From assembly GCF_028769735.1 (NCBI RefSeq), contig NC_088178.1, forward strand, positions 18,116,357 through 18,180,356: DNA of 64,000 bases, in the 5' to 3' direction. The notes beneath the pieces were generated by a model. That model was given only the letters and a program-made list of their open reading frames with translations. It was not told where the DNA came from and ran no database searches. This document shows positions 48,404-62,215 of the stretch, piece by piece (the stretch's first letter is position 1; each line of letters begins with the position of its first letter). The stretch comes from Zonotrichia leucophrys gambelii. Taxonomy: Eukaryota > Chordata > Aves > Passeriformes > Passerellidae. The position numbers and the translations under genes were made by a program.

Positions 48404-51400
48404 AAGGAGATGTACATTGAAGGATGAATAATGCTTCTGACCTAGAAAGGGAAAGTCAACTGCAGTTCACTATGACTAAAGAACACTCTGTGAAAAGTAT
48501 TCAAATGCAAAACAGAGCAAACCATCTGAATATAACCTAGGCAAAATTATCCTCAATTATAATTGTATTTTTTTTATTAGTGAGCTGTTTTTTTGGTTTT
48601 ATTTGTTGGCTGGTTGTTGTAGCCCACCCTCTGGTTGATGTCCTTGCTCTGTGTAGTTACTGTGAGGGACAGAGAGTGGTGTAGCTCAAGCAGAAGGCAA
48701 AATATTTTCTCCAAAGAGCAGATTTAGCAGATTTGCTTTTTGTACATTATAACTCCAGGATTCCTATGACCTTCAAGATCATAAAGTAGTTGAAATAAGA
48801 AAATTGTCAATAGCTATGTAATCCATACCAGAGAAAGCAGAACTACAGACATTTCATAGCAATCAGTTGCTGTATGCTAACAAAGGCAGGTGTTTCATTT
48901 TCTCTGCTCTGCTGCAACTTTTGATTGCTCTATCAGGTATTTATTTTCCTTTTTTTTCCTTTGCTTTGTTCCTTTGAGGGGTTCTAGCAAGAAGGGTGGG
49001 ACTCAGAATGGGAGGAGAACAGATACTTTCAACCTTTGCTGCTCTGAGCAGCTTCTGAGCATTGGGTGGACTGGCTATTCAAGCAGAATGAATAGAACTC
49101 CATTTAATATTCCATATTCTGTGTGGAAGTTGGAAAAAAAATTTACTCCTTCTCCTTATACATCTTTCAAGTTGCTTGATTCACACTTCAATATTTTTTT
49201 CTTCTAAGTCCTAAAATTTCCTATCCAGGAATTTGAGGATAGCAAGAAATGAGATCCTCCAAGTCAGTGTAGGTGGTTCAGTAAAGTGACCAACAGAGTT
49301 CAATTCCACCCATAATTATATGATGTTTAATTTGACTCCTATGGAGAAGGGATCCATCTTTAGACATGACTATATGGAAATACCTCCCCTCTCTTGCTCC
49401 CCAAAAACCTCCAAACAACAAACATCTCCACACTACCACATCATTATCTAGATTTATTCTGTGCAAATTATTGACTGAAAAAATGGTTTTGTAAACCAAT
49501 ATATGAATTCATTGCTTGCAGAAATTCTGAACAATAAAAACAAAAACACGCAAAGAGTTTTTTAGAGTCATTATCTTGAAAAATATTCATCTGACAGAAT
49601 TAATAATATTCTTACATGTAATATTAGATGATAAACAAGAAAGTAATATATTTATGGCAAAGATCAGATTACATATTTAATCTAAGAAATTGGTGAAATT
49701 CATACAATTCAGAACAATAAAATTCTTAGTTCTATGGAGTGTGTCTGACAGTAAGATTTTAAAAAGATCTAAGTGTTTGACCTTTTTTTAATAAGTAGAC
49801 TATTTCAAATGAGCACATCTGGTTTATGTTCCTAAAACTCTAGCCTTTAAAAGTTCTGTTCCCAATTCACACAAAATACCATTCAGCATTGCTTGACATG
49901 GTGACCTTCCCTGTAGGTGGCTGGCTGAATAAACCGATTAAATAGATTCAGGAATTTAGCATATATACAGCAAGTTAACACTTGTATCCTGGAAACATTA
50001 GTGAACACACTTACTGATTCTCCATGCTTTCTGTTAGAGATATGGAATTGAACTGGGAATTTTAAAAATCCACTTTATATAAATAAAGAAAGCATTTCTT
50101 AATTTTCATGTCAAAGAAGTTTTCATTATGTTGTCACATTTTCTTAGATATAAAGCAACACAAATCAGAAAAAGTCAAGTAATTACAACATTAAATGTTA
50201 TTATGATTTCATGCAGATTGAGGCAGTGAAGGGTGGACAGAATATGTGCAAAAATTCAAATGGTCAGTAAATATTTAACAGACTCTTTTGTTAGTTAAAA
50301 ATTAAATAGCGTATGGACTGGGAAGGTTTCATTTTTTCCCCATAACATTAATAGCAGGTTCATTGTTATTTGTGTAGAGTGTAATTCTTTTTGACTTTGC
50401 CTTCCATTTGCCTTGAGGACAAGCCAGTTTAAAACTGTTCAGCACACTGCACCATGCATAACAGGTAATCTGTCTAATTAAGGCCTGTAAGGATGTTCAA
50501 AGTAAAATATTGAAGAGCTTCCATAACCTCACTTTCACCCTCCCTGTGTACCACAGCTTCTGAGACTCAGAGATACCCTAGCCATTAACTCAAGTGTTTA
50601 CACTCTAAACTCAAATTCTTCTTTGCCAGAATGGTTCATTTCACATTTTAAAAGTCTGTTTTCTCATTTACAGGCAGAGAGCAATTTATCAAATTTTTAT
50701 ATTACATTTCTCAGCTTGTTTCAATATTGGATGATATAATATATGCCTGGAAATTCAAAATGCAAAGGCATACTGTGACTTTATCCAGGGACCTAATAAG
50801 ATTTATATCCACCTTTTTTTGTGTGTGTGTTCATTTGATGCATTTCAATGAATTATTAATTATGACCAACAATAAAATATTATCTTGGTCTGATGCACAG
50901 CAAAAGGAAAGATACCCAAGAGAAATCCATCTGACAGCTCAAAGTAGACATGGCCAAAGGATGCTCACAAGTTTCTCATCAAGAATTGCATGACATGCAT
51001 CTGCCCATCAAATGAACCAGACTGACTGAGCCTTTCTGAACATACAGATGTAATCTTTGGGGAGGTAAAGTCAAGATTTATTACATATTGGGAGGCATTG
51101 ATTTGATTTTTTTTTATAAACAGCCAAAGCTATGATAGCGAACATCAAAAGATTTCATTCTATTTTCCAAAACTATTTTTAAAGGTTGACATATGGGATG
51201 GAAATATATGTAAGGCTGTATGTTCTGAAGCTGACAGAAGTCAGACTCAAAGCTACATGTAATAACTTTTTACTTAAGATTTTAAAATCGTACTTAAACA
51301 TGGTATTATGTAACTGCTATAAATATGTTATAATCTGCTGAGAAAATTGTTTTCATTTTGCTTTTATTACATTTTATTAACTGTTCTTTGCTCTGCTAAA

Positions 51401-52735
51401 AGCTTTCAGAATATTCTCAGTACATATGCTACACCTTATTGTCATTTAAGCCACACATCTTGATTTAACATAATGAAAAAACACAGTTCTTTACATATTT
51501 CAGAAACATGCTATTAGCATTCTTTCTGCATTACTTACTAATGAATGTCATATAGCAAAAAACCTTCACAACTTCCTTTACTTTCAAGGTCATTATAAGA
51601 AGTGTTTTTGAAACTGCAATGAACAAATGTGAAAAGAAAATGAAGTTTTTCTCCCTTACAGCTATCTAGAGAGTCAAAGTACATATAAAATATTCAGAGA
51701 AAATGTCAAGTTAAAACACTTTGGGTCTGAAAGCAATAAAGTAGGACTAAAATTATTTCTGATTTCCTTTTAAGTAGAGTATTCAGATTTGTTTTGGTCT
51801 TTGTTATGCTACAAACAAGAAACTTACACGAGATAACACTGTGCCCCACACATTAAGCTGCACTTTCAAGATGACTATTTTTCTTTTTAGACTCTTCAAT
51901 TTAATTTTAAGCCTATCAGAAATATATTCAACATGCTAAATAGACCTAATTGAAGAATATAGCATGCATTTCACAAATTCCTGAAAAATCACTATTTAGC
52001 ATATAAGGAATGAAATGTTGCATGCTTACAAAGGATTACTAAGAATGATAAGAAATCTACATTGAAAAATTCATACCAAAAGCTGGCTTAATGCTTATTT
52101 GGAGGAAAAGTGAGTGCTAATGGATTTTGACAGGCTGATCTTGCCTATAATAGCATCAAGCATACCAAATTCTTTTTCACACCACACTGTCCCCAAGGGA
52201 TCATCAACCTATAGATTAAGAGCCCTGACCTTTGACCTTTCTAGAGTTAACTATCTGTCAGCTGATTGCTAGCAAAGCTACCAGCAGGCACTGCTTCTCT
52301 GTTTATATTAATTACAAATACCAGTTTTAGGTAGGACCAATTCACAACAAGCACCCTCCAAGTTTTGAGGCTTCTCTTGCAATTTTTTTCTCAGCTGCTA
52401 CTGTCTATTAAAAAATAAGGATCTGATCTGAGATGCTATCTACTCTTTCTCCTGTTATACCTTTCCACTTTCTTCATTAATGGCTAACCTTTTTAATAAA
52501 GTTGAGTTTCACAGCACTTGTTCCTGCTAAACTTGAGCAGTTCACAGGGATTCTTTATGAAAAACAATTCCAATTTTTTATTTTATTTTAGTTTAAGGGG
52601 TTATTGCCAAGTTGATCCTCTCAAGCAGTAACTGGAGGTAAATGTTCATCTATATCTCCTTGTTCTTTGAATAACTTGAATTAGAAAATTAATCATGAAC
52701 AGCTCAGCTATATTTCATGCTTACATGTTTTATAG
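48404..52735. other. Unique AT-rich non-coding DNA
   Basis: No gene is supported. The frame at 48890-49207 (105 codons) is rich in F and S from T-rich sequence and resembles nothing known. A DR1-type motif cluster at 52180-52330 is listed separately. Confidence 0.5.
52226..52238 (-). promoter_or_regulatory. Perfect DR1 nuclear-receptor motif
   Basis: TGACCTTTGACCT is the reverse complement of AGGTCA-A-AGGTCA, a perfect direct repeat with 1-bp spacing. DR1 is the established recognition element for HNF4, COUP-TF and RXR heterodimers. Within 30 bp downstream lie GTTAAC (52246-52251, HNF1-type half-site), CTGTCA (52255-52260, MEIS/TGIF-type) and the E-box CAGCTG (52259-52264). The clustering suggests an enhancer. 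Binding is inferred from motif only. Confidence 0.4.
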
Positions 52736-53161
52736 GCACTTACAGATTTAATATTAAATATTTCTTCTGGAGAACAGGGAGTAAAGTCTTGCCATGTAAC
52801 CCAAGTACCTCACAGTTGTCTGCTACCTTCAGAGCTCAAGCCCAGGACTTTACAGAGTCCTGACACCCTTTTGGGTCAGGGAGTTGTTGTGGGCTTCCTG
52901 TGTGGCAGGAGAGCAAACCTCTACACGAGTGTCATGGACCCTTCTCTTGCTCAGAGCCCTAACCCCCAGGCTCAGGAGCCCTGTGCTCCCTGTGCTGCCC
53001 CTCTGCAGCCTCAGGGAGGGAGGGGAGCTGTGGCTCCTTCACCAGCCCCTGCAAAAGGTTACCTGGTGAAGTTACAGAAAAAGGCAGACCTATGCCCCTG
53101 CTCTGTCCTTCATGGAAGCAATGGGAAAGGAATAATTACAGCAGCAAGAAGGTTGCACAGG
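52736..53161 (+). other. Open GC-rich segment ending at donor-like site
   Basis: A stop-free frame of about 142 codons runs from just after TAG (52733) to a TGA at 53162-53164. That TGA lies inside a consensus splice donor, CAG|GTGAGG (53158-53166). Acceptor-like sites occur upstream, the best being CTGCTACCTTCAG ending at 52832. This would give a 328-nt exon, 52833-53160. An ATG in good context (GTCATGG) lies at 52933. The conceptual peptide is rich in P, A, Q and G and was not recognised. GC-rich composition makes long open frames more likely by chance, so this is a candidate only. Confidence 0.2.
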
Positions 53162-56100
53162 TGAGGTTTCTCACTGTCTCTCATATGCCTCTGTTGAATC
53201 AGGCACAAACTTGAAAAAAACAAGACTAACTTATAGTAGACACAGTCAATACATGCAGAACATGCCCCATATTAAAACAGTAAGCTCAAAAAGAAACAGA
53301 CATTTTATCCCTATTATCTACTCAGAAGTCATAACCAAGTCTTCCATATCCCAATTTTCAATATGTTAAGAGTTTCCCGTGTTTCCTCTTCCTTTCCAGG
53401 GAGAAAATGCTCAGAAGAAATGACCTTCTATTATGGTAAATTGAGATCTAGTGACTAATGGCTAATTGTTATTGCCATTCTTGACCTGATCTGTACTGCT
53501 GGAAACCAAATCTCAGTCTCCAGAGTGTAACCAGATATACCAGACAGCCCCAGAGTTTATATAGCCAGTGTATTAACAACTGAGCAAGTTCAAAATTGTT
53601 GCCTTAATGAACAACCTCAGATCTAATAAATTCCAGTGCTAGAACTAGCTGAACACACAATTGTTTTCATTTGAACTGACAGAATTGAAAATAAGACATT
53701 TCTCTTCTATTAGTTTATTCAGGGTGAAGAATAGCATTAGAAAATTAGAGGAAAGTTTCTCATTGGCTATTTTTTCAACAGCTTCAAGCTGTTAACAGTT
53801 ACATTGTCCCCAGGTATGGGGTGGTGCATGTTATGGCTAAATGATTAGTTTAGAGGCTCTTGACATACAGACTTTTTCTGTTCCCCAGTATCAGCTGTGA
53901 AAATGTATTTCCAAGCAATTAAACCTCATCTCCTGCTGGCTTGGGAGCCAGGAACTTTCAAATTTCAATTCACATTCTTCAACACCTACTACTGCTGAAA
54001 AAAATATAACTCAGTTAGTTAGAGTCACAAAGAAATCTATTGATATATGTTCGAGTGTCTTTTAAAGAGGAAAATGGAAGCCCTTGGAAGAAAAGTTGCT
54101 AAGATTGTAAGTAAAGCAAATGACAAATCATACTCACTTTAATTTGTGCAGTTTTGGACCTTGCAGCGCACATGCACACCAGCATTTACAAACAAAAAAA
54201 GGGGTTGCCGTATTAAATGGAAGGAAGGAAGAGTTAACCTCTGACTCTCTGCTCCTCACCTCCAGTCTTAAGGAGGAATCTCTGGCTATATAATTTTTTT
54301 TTAAAGTACCACTGTATGCAAATTTTGGTTAGCAGCTCTGATGCAAAATGCAGAGTTAACCACAGGATTATTGTGTGGCATGGGTCACCAAACAGTGACC
54401 TAAGTGACAGCTTGGTTTGTCTGTGGAGTGTCAGACAGCTCAAAGGGAGGAGAAAAGCATTGCTTTCACCAAAGATTGCCAGCTCCTCCATGCAGATGCT
54501 GAAGAACTGAATACTGAAGTTAATTTTAAACTAAATTTAAAGCATACTCATGGCCCATTGGGAAGGCCAGATTGTAAGAACATAACTGAGAATAAGGATA
54601 TGCCAGCAATATCTCTCTATATTACTTGGCTTGCTACTGGATCTACTGAATGACGCTTTGCAATGTGTTTTAATTCTAGCATGTTTCTTCTGTATTCCCA
54701 TGCCTTTTATACTAGATACAAACAAATGGAAGAAAGAGGAGAAAACCCCCTTGCTTATGTTGGCTATTCACAGGACAGAAAAAATGGCAAGAGCCTTCCA
54801 TCAGATGTTGTCACAGCAAGGACAAAGTGTTTGCTTTAGGCAGATGCAGCTGCTGCCTCCAATATTCTCTTTATTGTTGCTTGTAACATGTAGTTACAGT
54901 TTTCAGCTAGCATAAAGCATTATCAATCATGTTGACCAATATTTAGCTCAAGTGTGATATAATTCAGGGCAGTTTGGCGTGGAGAGGTTTAATAATTTAT
55001 ATTGTAAGGTGCAAGCTACTCAAATAAATTAAATACAATAAAAACAAGCTAATGTTGCTCATGTGTGTTTTTAAGAATTCAGCTCAAGCCAGATGAGTAT
55101 TGAATTCTGGGATGGACATTTTGGTTAGAATGAAGGTCCTTGCTTTTTCTGTTTCATTGAGAAGAGAGGAGGCAACTTTGTGATTCTACCACAATACTAG
55201 CAAAATTTACTGGATATTTATTGCTCCCCAGCATTTGTATTTTTGGCTCTGATAGAAGTACCAAAACCCAATAATTATATAATTAGCTAATATTGCAATG
55301 CCTCATTGATGCAATGAGGGAGCAATTAAATAGTATTTTTAAAGAAGCAGCCTTAATGTTTGGGGCACAGAAGTGTCCCCCCAACTGGGTGGTCACTGCA
55401 TTTCTGCTGGAGCTTTGGGCTCAGGGGCAGGGAGGGGGACACTGGCTGCATCTCTTTTTGTCAGCAATACCCACCTCACTTGCTAGATCCATCAGCAAGA
55501 CTTAGTAATATGAAGTAAAAGCCTTTTAATTAACATTTCTGCTCGCGTTAAAATCACTGAAAACTTGGACTTCCTACATGGAACTGATATCAGGCTTTAA
55601 TTGCAATTAACATATTAGTACCCCCCTATGTGTTCTTAAACTGCAATAATTTCCATACTTTTATCATACTAATAAGCTGGCCAATGACTTCCTGCAATAT
55701 AATTGAATTGAATATTTCTAGTTAAAGTTTTATATAGTTTCTGAAGGCTGTAACTTGATAGCATGTTCTTTTCATACTTGTTCTTCAGACTCTATTTTAA
55801 TAGTTTATCTGATTTTCACAGATGTCAAAAGTAAGTAATAATTAGAATTGGATGAATACAGCAAACATATTTATATGAATATTCTTTTGATTTTAAATGA
55901 ATTAATTTAAACTGTGTACACACTGCTTTTGTGATTACTTTCACAAATATTATAGTTAATGAATTTGTGGAAAAGAATATACAGAAAATTAGGTACTTAA
56001 ATACGCTTATTGTACAAATATTTTTTCATTTAAAGGGTAAGTATTTGGCTCTAAAGTTTCACAGATAATGTTATCTGACCAGGGAATAGGAATATGCTTT

Positions 56101-56309
56101 GACCTTCATAACAAATCTCATTGTGGTAGATATATACTGGCTGTTCCCAATCAACCTTTTCTGATTTTTGCATAGAAGATAGGAGTAGAGTTTTTCCATT
56201 ATTTTTGTAGGTACAAATGTGCAAGAAAGATAGGAAAACAGAAATCTTTTGTGTGAGGAAAGAGAATATTAAATAGAGTTATGAAAGCAGATTACTCTCT
56301 TCCATAATT
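53161..56309. other. Unique AT-rich non-coding DNA
   Basis: No gene is supported. Overlapping frames at 54234-54915 on both strands are incompatible with one another and show no domain. Confidence 0.5.
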
Positions 56310-56340
56310 TTTAAAACTTTTTCTTCTTCTTCTTCTGCAG

Positions 56341-56477
56341 CTGCTTAGAGGCACAAAACTCCTCAGAATCTCCTGTGGGTCTTCAGGAGAGGAATTTTCC
56401 TGCTCAGTGATTCCTGGCTGTCATTCACACACTTTCCAGAAGCTTCTCCCATTTAAACAAACTGGGCATTCTCTCAG
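56341..56477 (+). other. Exon-like segment, 137 nt, unproven
   Basis: It is preceded by a strong polypyrimidine acceptor, TTCTTCTTCTTCTTCTGCAG, ending at 56340. It is followed by a strong donor, CTCAG|GTGAGG, at 56478. One frame is open for all 45 codons plus 2 nt; the other two frames are closed. A second candidate segment, 56660-56701 (42 nt, AACAG| ... CCAG|GTATGT), and a strong acceptor, CTTTCTCCTTGCAG, ending at 56995 follow on the same strand. If all three are joined, the frame stays open for 82 codons to TAA at 57063. No protein family was recognised. A lncRNA exon or chance is equally possible. Confidence 0.25.
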
Positions 56478-56659
56478 GTGAGGCAGAGTTTCTGCCTCCA
56501 GCAGGGTATTTAGAGTGCAGCTGCCAGAATGACACAAGCAGATGACCTTTCTCATCAGAGCTCAATTCTTTTTGTTTTTAATAAGACTGATGACATGCAG
56601 TAATCAGGCAGCAAAGTGAAAGCAAATGATTTAGATTTCTCTACCATCCGTACCAACAG

Positions 56660-56701
56660 GAGTTCAATTCTTCTGGCAAGCATGTCGATTATTTCCTCCA
56701 G
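56660..56701 (+). other. Exon-like segment, 42 nt, unproven
   Basis: Bounded by AACAG (ending 56659) and CCAG|GTATGT (donor at 56702). It is open in the phase inherited from the upstream candidate exon and contains one ATG. The pyrimidine tract before it is mediocre, so the acceptor is weak. Confidence 0.15.
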
Positions 56702-56910
56702 GTATGTTCCTTTACCCTATTTGGAAGGGAAGAGCTTCTCACTTCTTGGTGGCCCATCTTCCACAACCTTTGCCATTTTTTTGTTTTAATTCCGTGTTGT
56801 TTTGACAACTCTTTAGACAGCCTCTGCTGCCAGTCTTTATAATGTCTTACGTTTGTTATGAACCCGTGGCCTTGAGGACACCAGCCTGATGTCTCTTACA
56901 TTCCTTGTGA

Positions 56911-56935
56911 TTTTTCTTTTTTTTTTTTTTTTTCC
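56911..56935. repeat. T-rich tract with T17
   Basis: TTTTTC followed by 17 T (56917-56933) and CCAG. It resembles an acceptor pyrimidine tract but is equally well a homopolymer. Confidence 0.88.
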
Positions 56936-57065
56936 AGAAACCTTTTCTTTTTTCTTTTAGTTTTCCTGACTTCTTTCCTGTCTTTCTCCTTGCAGACTCT
57001 TCTACAATGAAATTATTTTTCCTCTGGCAAAGCTAATTATTTTCTGCAGATGGGTGCCTACATAA

Positions 57066-60000
57066 ATTTTATGTTTAATCAAGGGAGTTTAGATGCCATA
57101 CAGAAAAACTTCAGATAAGTGGTTAATATAGATAATTTAGCTTTGTAAAAAAGATATTTGTGAAAAAGGTATTTCTCTAGGTTGAATATTACAAAATCAT
57201 GCCTGGCTTTCAGTTTTCTGGCTTGCAGGTGACTCTTGTTTTGCTAATGATGCTGCCAAAATGCATAAAGTATCAAACATTTTTAACATCTATTCCAAAC
57301 TCTGGATCTGAAATGATTGATGATATACAATCAAGGGGCTAGAATTTTCTAAAATTGACTATCTCATATATCTCTGAGACTGTCATAGTGACATTTTAAC
57401 AACACAAACTAGAAAAGTTTCAATAGAGAAATAATGCATTCAGGTTTCATTAAAGAAAGTCCAATACTGACTAAGAGTTTGTAGTTTGACTACAGTCTGC
57501 TGTATTCTTTCTTCTGGATGGAAAAGAAACAAGGAAGGAAAGGGATAGGGAATAAGAAACAGTAACAAGGACAATCCTGAGAAATAATTATTTTCATTAC
57601 ATTTAATTACAAATGCAGAAATACATTTAACAATGAAAATTTTTAAATATAAGATGAGATGAAACACATTAACCTAGTGCTGAAGAAGACTGACAGTCTG
57701 GAAATATGTTCTTACTGAGAGAGAATGAAATTGGGTCAAATCTTCTCTAACCAATTAGGTCCATGATTTTCATTCAAGCTGCTCTGTAGGAAAAAAAACC
57801 AAACCCACAGCTAATTTTTGTGACTAGTGTTAATGCCTACATCGTGCATATATCTCATGGTGTATGCAGTGACCCAGGAACTAAAATGTAGCACAAAATT
57901 AGATGCTCAGGTTTACACTGTCATCAGGAATTGAAAGTTACTGTACTTTGGAATTTCCTATGCTCTCATTTATGGTTCGCTCAAAACCCAACTCAAGTAC
58001 AGCCTATTGCAGCTTTTCCACTCGATGAAAATGAAGGATGCACTTGGAATGTAGCTGCTTGAATTCCTGATCTACATTCAGCCCTCACTCCAGTGATGTA
58101 GTCTGCATAAACTGAAATGAAATTTCCATACGAAGTCCTCAGTATGCTTTCAGTTATGAGGGAAGAAGACAAGTAGATTAACAGTTATTTCAAAGCTGCA
58201 TTATAGTGAATTACAACAATGTAAGTTTGTGGTTTGTGACCCATGCTGAATTCTTCCTATTCTTTGAAAAGTTATGTAAAGGAAAAGGTTTTCATCAGCA
58301 GATAGTGCTCACCCAGAGCAGTGCATTTCTTTTTGACTCGCCAGAGGATACAGAACTGAGGGTGTCTTCATGTGCAGTAACTTATTATAACTCAGAAATA
58401 GAACAAGCAACCTTCACTTCAGCTATACTCTGTGCATTTGTGAGCTACTGCTGATTATCAAGTGTGCTATAAATTCACATTTCCCATAACCAGCTGCACT
58501 CTACTATTACATACAGACAAACCTTAAGATTTTACCATGTAAAGACCTGGCAAATCTTCATAACTTTTCTAGGGCATTTTTGCCATTTTATCATGTAACA
58601 TTTAGCAATAATTGCTTAATCATTCCTAACTCCTTGATATTTATTACAGGAATATGAATCTTGTAGACTCATTTGATGTTAATATGACTGCAATAGAACT
58701 TTAGTAGATTTTCCACTGAAATTCAGAATTAATTACCTGGTCCATAGCTTTGAAGAAACTACTCTGTTATATAGAACCTGTTCTTCTAGCTTTTATCTGA
58801 ACACAACTTAATGAACTTCCATAGAGTAAATAAGTCACATTCATATTGGCCCCAGGTAGACTGAAAGTGACCCAATGACTGGTGAAAATGCAACTTCTAT
58901 GGCATTTATAAATTATTCCAGTTTCTGGAGTCAGCTCCCCAAAGAATGTGCTGCTTTTCAGGTGCTGTAGTCATTTGTAACTCTGCTCAAGAGGAAGGAG
59001 AGAAGTACAGACAAAGTGGAGTCGTTTATCTAATAGAAGAGGGATTATTATTTGAGGTGGTGTCCTTTCTTCACATAAAAAATTATTTATTGCACTTTAA
59101 ATTCAACTACAGCCAAAAGATGCAAAGTTATTAAATAAAAGGTTACCAATCAGTGCTTCAAATCCCTATGAAACAAACAAAAATATCTAAAGACCACAGC
59201 TAGTGGTCTACTTATTCAGACACTGTCTGCTGACCTTCTTAACAGACTAGAAACTCAGATATTGATTACTGCTTTAGGAGAAGTGTCTTAAAAATCTTTT
59301 GTATTTTAAAATGTTCATTGTCTTGAGCTGCATTCAAAATATTATGAATGGACAGTGGCTAGTTTTGGAATATACTTTTTATTGTATTTTTCTGACAATG
59401 CATTTTAGCTTCTTAATAGTGTTATTTAATCTGCATTTAGAGTGACAGAGTCTGTCCATTATTTAATAAAATATACAGGGGTTATAAGTGATTTACCTTA
59501 TCATATTACCAGGAACAGAACCATATCATAGATCTTTCTAAGGTGTGAACTGCTACATTACTTGGGGGTCTCTGTATAATGGAGTGTGAATTCTTTTTCC
59601 TCCCATGCACCTTTTGCATGCAGTAACTCATCCTCTGAGCCAGTATGCTGAATGAAAAAAACCTCTTTTTTTCATAAATGAGGACCAGTAATACGGTCCC
59701 TATTTTACTGGACATTGACAAACATATTTTAGACACAGCAAACGGGGCTGGATTAAAGGAAAATGGAGAGGGTTATTTGAAGTATATTCTGGAAGAGCTG
59801 ATGAGTGTTCTTATGTCCTGCAAAGCAAGTAGACTATTGTGATTTCTAACAAGACAATTTGAGTTTGTAGATGTGAATAAGTCTTCAGAGTAAGAGAAAG
59901 ATCTCATCCTGGAGCTGCTTCAGAGAAGAAAATTTTCAGCTTTGAAAAAATCAATATTGTTCTCAGTAAAGAAGACTAAAAATCGGCTGGAATTTAACAA

Positions 60001-61984
60001 TAGAGCAAAATTTAGCAAAACTCAGGCAAAGCACCAAGATTCTATATAGTTGGAAGTTAAATAGGTCTAAAGCATTTTTTTTTTCCAAAACTGAAATTAG
60101 TTATCAAGTCAAAATCTAGTTTTCATTTTAAAAAAGTCTGAATTGAAATTCCTTTAGCATACTAAAAAATTGTACCTATGTATCCATAGAGTGAAAATTT
60201 AGATAGGAATCTTTGAAGAGCAGGAAGATTTTTGTTTTGCCACAAATCACAAAGGTCTTTCACATAGATAAGACTATATCTCTTTCTTGAAATGAATCTT
60301 GAAAATTTGTCCCATAAACAGTGAAAATACTCTGTGTTTTCTCACTCTGGTATGATACAGATGTAATTTTATCAATAATTAGTCAAAAGCTTAAAGGAAA
60401 GCAGCTGTTTGCTACCAAGATGATTGCTGAGGTGGTTTGTAAATAAGGAGTGTGAGTCAAGTGATTCTCTCTAGGATAATCTAGACATTCAGGTAAGATT
60501 TCTTTAAAAAGGCTGCATTAATCAAGATGTACCACAACAGTAAAAGCATCATGGCACATTACTGTACAGTATGATGACTATGGAATAAAATTTTCATAGA
60601 ATTTTAGAATTGCTGAATGAGTGTGTACCTCAGGGTATGTGAAGCTTTTTAGGGCTATTTACATATCTCCCTGACAAGAGATGGTGAAGGATTGTTAAAC
60701 TCTGGTGATGACCATTACTCAGGCAGGTGCATTCAAAGGAGAGTGTGTTCACAGGATGTTGAAAAGCTAAATATTCGTAAATAGGAGAGCAAAACAAACA
60801 AATGAATACAAATTATTTATGAATGTCAAAGCCTGAGAGTTCTAAGATCCTAAGAAATATGGTCAAAGTGGAACAAAAAAGTTTCAGAGTAACTGACAGA
60901 GGCATGGATGACATCAAGTGGGGCAGTGCTTCTACTTGAACAGAGAGACCCTCCCATACCATGTGAGAGGCTGGAGAAAGTCTGGATTTGGTGCTAAGAG
61001 CAGTGAAAGTCACAAGAAGACAAGCTTCTACAATTTGTAGAGTAATTTTGTCAAAAATACCTAAAAATGCTAAGAAAATGAAGATGAATATTTAGGCAGG
61101 GTATTTAAATTACAAAAAAAAATCACTTATGAAATGTTTGGAGGCAACGTGTTACAGATTGTAGAATGCTGGGCAAATTTTCAGTGAAGATGGAAGAATG
61201 GGGACTATCACTGCTTCACTGAGTAATAAAAAAGGAGGTGTAACTCGCTGGGTGACTCTGTTTCCCTGTCACAAGACAGATTCTAATAATTTCAGCCATC
61301 TTAATGAAATACTTTGAAATTTATGAACAAAGATAGCTATCAAAGAGTTAGGTATCATTAAGAATCATGACCTCAGCTAAAAATAATTTTTGGTTTAATA
61401 ATTTATTTCAAACTTATTGAAATGAATGCTTTTCATTTCATCAATAGACAAAACATGTCATACTGTGTTCATAAATCAAGTACTGTGTTTAGGTTTTCTA
61501 AAAGCTCTAGTTAAGTGAGGACAGAGTTTGTGTGCTCTGCAGATGTATGTGATCATAATATTTACTGGTGATATAAGCTTGGCTTTGATTCTCTGCATTA
61601 ACTTTATCAATGCAAGATAACAAATGACTGAATGTAGCTGAAAGCCCGACTAGGAAAGGCAGGGCTGGGTGTGTGCCTTCTGACTGACCCCATAAACAAC
61701 CAGCATTTCTCCCCGGCTGAAGCATTCTCTGAGGCTGCTAATCATCACAAAAGAATTACTAGACTTTCATTTCCAACTCAGACAATCCATAAATTAAGGC
61801 AGAACTGATTCTCACACCATCAATGGATATAAAAGCGGTTTAAAGAATGTATGTTCATTACCTGACTGCCCCATCGTCTTGTGTGGCAATTTAGTCCTCC
61901 CACCTGCACCAGTGGGAATGTGCTCATTAGTTAATATAGATTAGATCTCCTATTTTCTGAGGAAAGATATATACTACTCCTTTT
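57066..61984. other. Unique AT-rich non-coding DNA
   Basis: No gene, RNA or mobile element was recognised. Open frames are all below about 85 codons and resemble no known family. Confidence 0.55.
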
Positions 61985-62215
61985 TAGTAGTCCCAGAGGC
62001 ATCTGTGCAGGAGCTGCTCATCAGCTCAGGCATGGCTGGGGCAGTGCTGACAGATAGCTGGGAGCAGCCAGGAGCTTTGGAAGCAGCACAGAGCCTGGAG
62101 CTCCTGAGGACAGAGGGGCCAGATATGTGGCAGCTGGAGAGTGAATTTACTGTGCTCTGGGTGACCACAGTTTCCCCTCTGTGCCATCAGCAGAGTGACA
62201 TGGGATAAAGTCCAT
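61985..62215. other. GC-richer pocket
   Basis: G-rich, CAG/CTG-rich sequence with open frames on both strands (64-67 codons). No domain, splice context or repeat family was recognised. Confidence 0.4.
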
